Assembly (NCBI GenBank): GCA_963514095.1
Contig: OY741271.1
Location: 7,719,976 to 7,783,975, forward strand
Source: Eutrigla gurnardus
Lineage: Eukaryota; Chordata; Actinopteri; Perciformes; Triglidae
DNA length: 64,000 bases
Direction: 5' to 3'
Shown: positions 58,294 through 64,000 of the stretch, piece after piece
Position numbering within the stretch: position 1 is the stretch's first letter
Layout: every line of letters starts with the position of its first letter
Program-made: the position numbers and the translations under genes
The notes under the pieces: model-generated
The model's input: the letters and a program-made list of their open reading frames with translations, nothing else
Databases searched by the model: none
What the model was told of the DNA's origin: nothing

Positions 58294-59108
58294 AATAATA
58301 ATAATAATAATAATAATACATTTATTTTGTATAGCGCTTTTCAAAGGATCTCAAAGACACTTTACATATACGGTTAAAAATCAATACATTTAAAACAAGT
58401 ACTATTAAATACAGGGAGGCTACAAGTGAGTGCATTAAAACAAGCAGGCTATTCTTAAGAGATAAGTTAAAAAGATGTACTGTGAAGTTATAAAACGGTT
58501 TAAAAGCAGGCACATTTAAAAACAAGTTTGTGATGCAATACAGATGAAGTAGTGGATTAAGGGGGGTTGAAGGCAATTCTGAAGAGGTGGGTTTTGATGA
58601 GTGATTTGAAGGTGGTCTGGTCGGTGCAGGCTCGGATGTGTGGGGGTAGTGAGTTCCAGAGGGAGGGGGCAGCAATTGAGAAGGCTCTGTCGCCCCAGGT
58701 ACGGTGCTTGGTCCTCACAGGTGGGGAGAGGAGGTTTGTGTCGGAGGAGCGAAGGTTACGGGGGGGAGAGTGGTGGTGGAGCAGGTCGGTGAGGTAGGAA
58801 GGGGCCTGGTTGTGGAGGGCTTTGTGGGTGAGGAGGAGTACTTTGTATTCAATGCGTTGGGGAACAGGGAGCCAGTGGAGATTTTGCAGAACAGGGGTGA
58901 TGTGGTCCCGGGAGCGTGTGGGTGAGGAGGCGGGCAGCAGAGTTTTGTATGTATTGCAGTTTGTCGAGGATTTTGGCAGGTGAACCGTAGAGGATGCTAT
59001 TGCAGTAGTCTATTCTGGATGTGATGAATGCATGAATCAAAGTTTCGGCAGCAGAGAAGGTGAGTGATGGGCGGAGACGGGCAATGTTCTTGAGGTGAAA
59101 AAAAAAAA
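58294..59108 (-). mobile_element. 5'-truncated LINE in antisense orientation
   Basis: The minus strand carries LIHAFITSRIDYCNSILYGS and LDKLQYIQNSAARLLTHTLP (end of a LINE reverse-transcriptase region) and a 3' part ending in (ATT)n at 58296-58319. Copy A shows the uninterrupted site (ATATACAATAAAAGTTTAAA near 45310), so the insertion is younger than the duplication of the host element. Confidence 0.85.
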
Positions 59109-59284
59109 TAAAAGTTTAAAATCTGTTTACCCTTATCCCTCTGGTCTCAGTCGCGTCTGATCTCCCTCCTTTTCGGACACAATCCCCGTCAAAGTCACAT
59201 CAAAATCAAACTTCCTCAAATACTCAAGCAATACATTGAATACATGTTGGTAAAAGAGCGGAAAGATGTAATTTACCTTCAGAT

Positions 59285-59465
59285 CGGAAGACTTTTTCGT
59301 AAGTTTCGCCACCGTCTGCTCTGTCCCACTGACGCCGTTGACAGCAGCAGTAATGTGTTGCCACTCGCACTGCGTCTTTTTATTTGTGATCCCGCTGCTG
59401 TGGCCACTAAATTAAATTATTTTCCGGGCCTCCACCTCCCCAACATGTGTCTCTTCTCCTTTTCT
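59285..59465 (-). pseudogene. SANT-domain exon, copy C
   Basis: The minus strand reads ITNKKTQCEWQHITAAVNGV followed by SGTEQTV, with the same upstream TAA as copy A after EVEARKII. Confidence 0.7.
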
Positions 59466-59752
59466 GAAAAGTTACGTTTCTTCTGTTTTTTCTGGCCTGT
59501 CGCCGTGATTCACCACACGGAAACGATTGCATGCCGGCTCATTAATATAGTAAAATGAGGGCGTGTACAGGGCGGGATTCAGGTACGCACACTTGTAGGT
59601 GATCCTGTGATTTATAAAGTAAACATTGCGTACAGCTTGCGTGCGCACAGTTTTATAAATCAGATTTTTTTTTGGCGCACGTAAACGTTTGGCTTTTTGG
59701 CGTACGTACACTTTTAGTAGGGATCCTACGCACAGTTTTATAAATGAGGCCC

Positions 59753-62700
59753 CTTTTAATGAGTAAGTAAGCCCAGTATTGACAGCGCAGACCTCACTTT
59801 CACATGTAGGGTAAGGTAAGATTCAATTGGGGGATGTAGCCGATCCAGACATCTTTATCTTCTTTATTCCTTCACTTTGTGGCTGCTTTACACTGAAAAA
59901 AAAATGGCAGCAGCACTATAATTGCACGGCTGTTATCTGTCCCATGCATGGATGTTAAGGAGGCAAGTGTAGGGCACAAGGGCGCAAATAAATCATGTGC
60001 ACAGGGATGAACCTAATAGTAACAGATCTTAGAGAGCAAAGCCTAAAGGATATGGAAATGCTGAATACATCTGTGCTCACCAGATTAATGCTTTTAAGAA
60101 TTTACATTTTACCTTGCCTCTATCTGTCGTCTAATCTGCTTTCTTAGATCAGTTTCAGATTCTTGGCCATATTCTGATTAATTGTTTTTCCCAACTGTGC
60201 TTTTCGGTGCATTTAAATTCATCTTATGCTAAATAGTCTTTAAATCCACTGCATTTATTCTTGTTTGTATCTTTGTCAAGCAGCAGAATGCCTTTGCTTG
60301 TAAAATGCATTCCCGCAGCACTAATTGAGAATGTTAAATGATCTATAACCAGAAATATAATATAATATTCATGTTTTTATTATGTAAAATGTGTATAATC
60401 ACTTGAAACTAAGAAACATTGTGTGTGCATAAGGCTAGAATGAGTACTTAATTTCTACATATGTAGCATATCCTCTTCACGGAGTCCACCGCGTTGCACC
60501 GCCATGATCCAGAATGGACAAACCAAACAATGGTTCTAGCAAGAGACTTTCGCATGTTTAAATTACCTGAAGGTCACCATAGCTCTGTGACAGGATAGTG
60601 CAGCTGCACCACTGGATGCCAATGAATCCTACACACTGTTCCTTTATACTTAAAACAAAGTAGACTGCTTATGTTAGAGATGCCAGTGGTCATCAGACAG
60701 ATATTAATAACGTGAATGCAATTCACTTTATTTTGTTTACCTAGGTTGAGCCTGTTTCATGAAACCCACTTTATTAACGTTCTGGCTTTCCTGTCTAAAT
60801 CTTGACCGGAAATTGAAAATAGACATTTCAGCTTCTTCTCTTCCTCTAACTACCATGCATTTCTACCACATTGACTGCACTACCAAAAAGAGCAGATTTA
60901 AAACTCTCGCGATATCAACCACTGATCAGACCATTCACCTCAGTATCTCTCCAACTCGCTCTCCTTGGTTAATGTCTGTCTCTCTCTCTCAATGTCATTA
61001 ATACTTTACACAATATTCTAACATACATCACCACAGGACAATATGTTAAAATGGAGTCCAGTGGGTTCTTAGCAGCAGTGTAGTGGCAGCTGATGGTGCT
61101 AATAAATTATTACCCTGCTATCGACTGTCAATAAGCTGATCGGTGGATAGCAGTGAGATGAATACACTCTATCATGCTGCCTGCATTTCTTTTTTTTAAA
61201 TGAGTTGCATAAATTACACCTTCAGTTTCAATATTTTCACCCTGTAAATTGGCATGTAAAAACTACAAACACACTTATGGTGAAACACTTTGACATTTGT
61301 GAAGTAAATCCTCTTGACATTTTTGCATCTTGTCAGCCCGCGGCAGAAAATGAATTCTCTCCTGCCTTCGTCCCCTCGGTCCGGTTCCCGTCCCAACACT
61401 TGTCAGTCATATTGATGAGCTGACAGCCACCCTCAGACTGAGGTAAACGGCATCTGGAAAGCCTCCACGGATGTTCAGTGAGCAGCCATTCTGCAACAAC
61501 TAAAGATTCTCTCTTTTGTGACATCTGTTCTTATCAACTTGATAGCCTCAACATTTATATAAAAAAAAGCCCATACATTATTTAAACATGCATTTTTGAT
61601 TGTTACAATTTTATTATGATAATATTTCATTTTAATTAGTCAATGTTTTACTGTAAAATCTTTAATTCAAACCCATAGAAAAAAAACTCCTCTTGAATAT
61701 ACTGCATCTCTGGCTGCAATTCAACACACCGCAAATACATTAACCACTGAAGTGACAACCTGTCCTAAAACATGCTTATGGCCTTAAGGGGTTACAGTAT
61801 CCATTACACATCACAGTGTGTTTGACAGAATAAACAACATACTAATTATTTGAGTGAAATGTAATATTTATCCTCCAAAGGGCTAGGGCTCATTCACAGT
61901 GTTGTTACGTAGGAGTGGAAATGAGCTCCATCTGAGGTATATCTGTTGTAGCAAATTATAATTTTTTAATGGGGCAATGGAAGTGATATCTTTGGATTCA
62001 GACCAAAAAACAGCCCTACATGACAGCAAAAACAACTTGAGAAGTTGCATTGATAGGAGCAAGTTATGTAATACACCCAATCCAGACAAACACTTAGCAG
62101 TACCAAAAATGGCCCGGTTTGCTCCGGCAGGTTCCTGGATCTGCCTAAATGTTTTCAACATTGTGGCTAGGTCATAACTTTCTCACTCTACAGCTAAACA
62201 GTACAGTAAAATATATTTCTGAAAAATTTGCAGTGAGAAATAGGCAATAGAGTAACAAAATTTCAATTCATGGTTGATCAGCACTGCCTAGTTTGACTGT
62301 TTGATTGGAGATTAATGAGCCTGGTGTGTGTGATCTATGGACCTCATTTGCATAGCGTTGAGGTTGAGTAATAAATATGCAAATATATGTATACATATAT
62401 AAGATATGGTGAATGGTCAGTGAATATGCTGAACCGCAGCCATCATGCAGAGCACTGCTGGATCTCCTGCTCTCTTTAAGAAATTGGAATAGGATCCGTC
62501 GACTTCACATACGTCAACAGATCCATTGCATCTCCACTTTTAAGGAACCAGCAAAAGATCCAGTTAGAGTAACAGTCATATATCTTTAGGGGCAGCAGTT
62601 TGTAATACTCATGAACAGGGTTACTACGGATGGCACATATGGCACTTAAGTGGGCTGCATGCGGCCTTGGGCTATCCAGAATAAAAACGTCATCCTCTGG

Positions 62701-63597
62701 GAAGAATGAATGTGCTCATTAAATGTAATAGCAATCTGCCCAGTAGATATTTATTGTGCATAAGTGGACATTTTTGCCTGATCATGGAACCAAAATAACT
62801 GACCACTACTACTACCACTAATACTACAACTCCTACTGCTACTACTACTAAAAAATGCAAAAATCAATGTAAGGGTTTCACCATATCCACCATATCAAGA
62901 GGCATCCTCTGCAGAACATAAAGGTCCAAAAGTAAATCTAAAGTTCAGTCAGCTTTGAGCTCCGTTGTCCTGAACCAAAGTGTTGGATAATCTTTATCTA
63001 ACGGTGACCTTACAGGCAAGGTCAGCTTAAAAGCTAATTAATCCTCTTGGCACCATGAATTTCAGCACATTTCATTTCACTCTGGATGGTAGTTGTGCTC
63101 AACTAACACCTGCAATCTAGGTCGCCGCAGCCAGAAAGTAAAATCATATTCTAACATTTTGCAGTGTGTTCCAAAATATAAATGGTGAAATAAGTGATAT
63201 CATGTCTTAAATCCAATTTCCAAGACATTTTGTTGCAGTAGCGCTCAGCAGTGAGGATCCGTGATGTCTATCAGTGACCAGAAGGAGTCTGAAAGGCCTT
63301 TCCTTGGTCTTGTTGCCTGTTGAGTCCAGTGACTGACAGACTGACTAATGAGGTCTCCCTCCTCTGAGTGGCCCTGTGGCTGATGCTGCCTCACACTTCC
63401 TCAGACTGAGTAATGGAGTGGAAACAGATCAGACAGGCTGTGGTGTTCTCCCAATGATCCATTTAACACACAACATTCAGCCTCAAGATGATTCTTTCTT
63501 GAAATGTCCTCTAAGTGGATGTAAGGGATCTTGTTTCTAGTATCTTATACTTCATACATTCTCATCATATGTAGTGAGTAGGGAAATGTCCCTCCTG
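59753..63597. other. No gene recognised
   Basis: A/T-rich sequence without recognised domains, terminal repeats or RNA genes. A few short arrays (for example ACTACTACT at 62805-62850) are simple sequence. Confidence 0.5.
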
Positions 63598-64000
63598 GGG
63601 CCTGTACTACGAAGCAGGATTTGTGCTTAGCGAGGTAACTTAAGCGTTAACCCTGGGTTTTCCGTCATACGACGCTGGTTCACTTCTTACCGGGGTAGAT
63701 CGCCATGGTAACTTACGCTGTGGAGCTAACCTGCTCCGGAGCAGGTTATGTTCCTGATAAGAGATCAACGTGGAGAAACACACCGCCTACTGACCAATCA
63801 GCTGTCTTGGTGCGCGGATAAGAAAAAAAAAGAAGCTCGGTGGATCGTGAGAGGGTCTCGTAGGAGAACTATAGAGTATACAGAGACCGGCAAAACCCTT
63901 TTTCTGTCCCTGACGATGTTTTTTATGAGAGATACAGATTCTCATCGGAGGGAAAGATTTTTCTTTGTCAGCGTACAGCCTACTTACCACTTTGAATTAT
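63598..64000 (+). mobile_element. Left end of another Harbinger-type element
   Basis: GGGCCTGTACTACGAAGCAG follows CTG (63595-63597), and the inner text holds the palindrome-like ACCTGCTCCGGAGCAGGT. The element runs off the window, so its right end is unknown. Confidence 0.75.
63869..63992 (+). pseudogene. N-terminus of a HARBI1-type nuclease, window-truncated
   Basis: A frame reads VYRDRQNPFSVPDDVFYERY followed by RFSSEGKIFLCQ, matching the conserved DPLALPDE-LYERYRFS start of the Harbinger-2 nuclease (18440-18510). A TGA at 63990-63992 interrupts it soon after, so this copy may be damaged. Confidence 0.72.

Larger units (their letters stand above)
54253..59752. mobile_element. SANT-encoding Harbinger-type element, copy C, large
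   Basis: Left end GGGCCTCATTTATAAAG after CTG (54250-54252); right end TTTTATAAATGAGGCCC before CTT (59753-59755), so one duplication copy has probably mutated. The sequence outside nested elements matches copy A closely. Nested inside are a fold-back (54621-55402), a hAT (55566-57880) and an antisense LINE (58294-59108). Confidence 0.82.

Overview
The window looks like a transposon-rich stretch of a teleost fish nuclear genome. The evidence is the repeat families themselves: a fish-type Tc1 element, tRNA-derived fish SINEs with the conserved central domain, L2/CR1-type LINEs with (TTGAA)n-like tails, many hAT and PIF/Harbinger elements, gypsy gag-pro debris and exon/intron-structured transposase genes. 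I found no host protein-coding gene, no rRNA and no bacterial-style feature. Almost every recognisable coding segment belongs to a transposable element (TE), and most are broken. All assignments were made by eye, without database searches.

Layout. 1-1350: 3' part of a Tc1 element. 4140-8655: a complete PIF/Harbinger element (Harbinger-1) flanked by TTA, with a nuclease gene (+) and a convergent two-exon Myb/SANT gene (-), both open. 8659-10345: gypsy gag-protease debris and a dead Harbinger nuclease, then a SINE. About 12640-27971: one old L2/CR1-type LINE split by successive insertions: a hAT (14159-16104) that itself holds a fold-back, an LTR-like segment (17742-25705), and a THAP-bearing fold-back (26561-27483). 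Inside the LTR-like segment sit a second Harbinger (17770-24388, nuclease plus SANT gene), a composite Harbinger derivative (21343-24319), a LINE fragment and a MITE (short non-autonomous DNA transposon), giving six nested levels. 29591-30592: a hAT with a perfect 8-bp duplication. 32635-42043: a piggyBac-like element holding an LTR-like insert, a second composite copy, an L2/Rex1-like LINE with a long open reverse transcriptase, an LTR-like segment with a spliced-looking duplication, and a hAT within a hAT. About 42540-48442: a third LINE split by a SANT-encoding Harbinger-type element and by a fold-back. 48443-54250: mostly unrecognised sequence with a THAP remnant, a SINE split by a GC-rich MITE, and a short hAT. 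54253-59752: a large copy of the SANT-encoding family containing a fold-back, a hAT (with an LTR-like insert and a Harbinger MITE) and an antisense LINE. 59753-63597: nothing recognised. 63598-64000: the left end of another Harbinger element running off the window.

How the parts relate. PIF/Harbinger elements need a DDE nuclease and a Myb/SANT DNA-binding partner. Harbinger-1 and Harbinger-2 carry both; the composite, MITE and SANT-only copies lack a nuclease and must have been moved in trans. A repeated signal is a CWG (CTG or CAG) flank at the termini of several different families here, in contrast to the TTA/TAA flank typical of classical Harbinger elements. Two insertions can be checked against unoccupied paralogous sites inside the same window.
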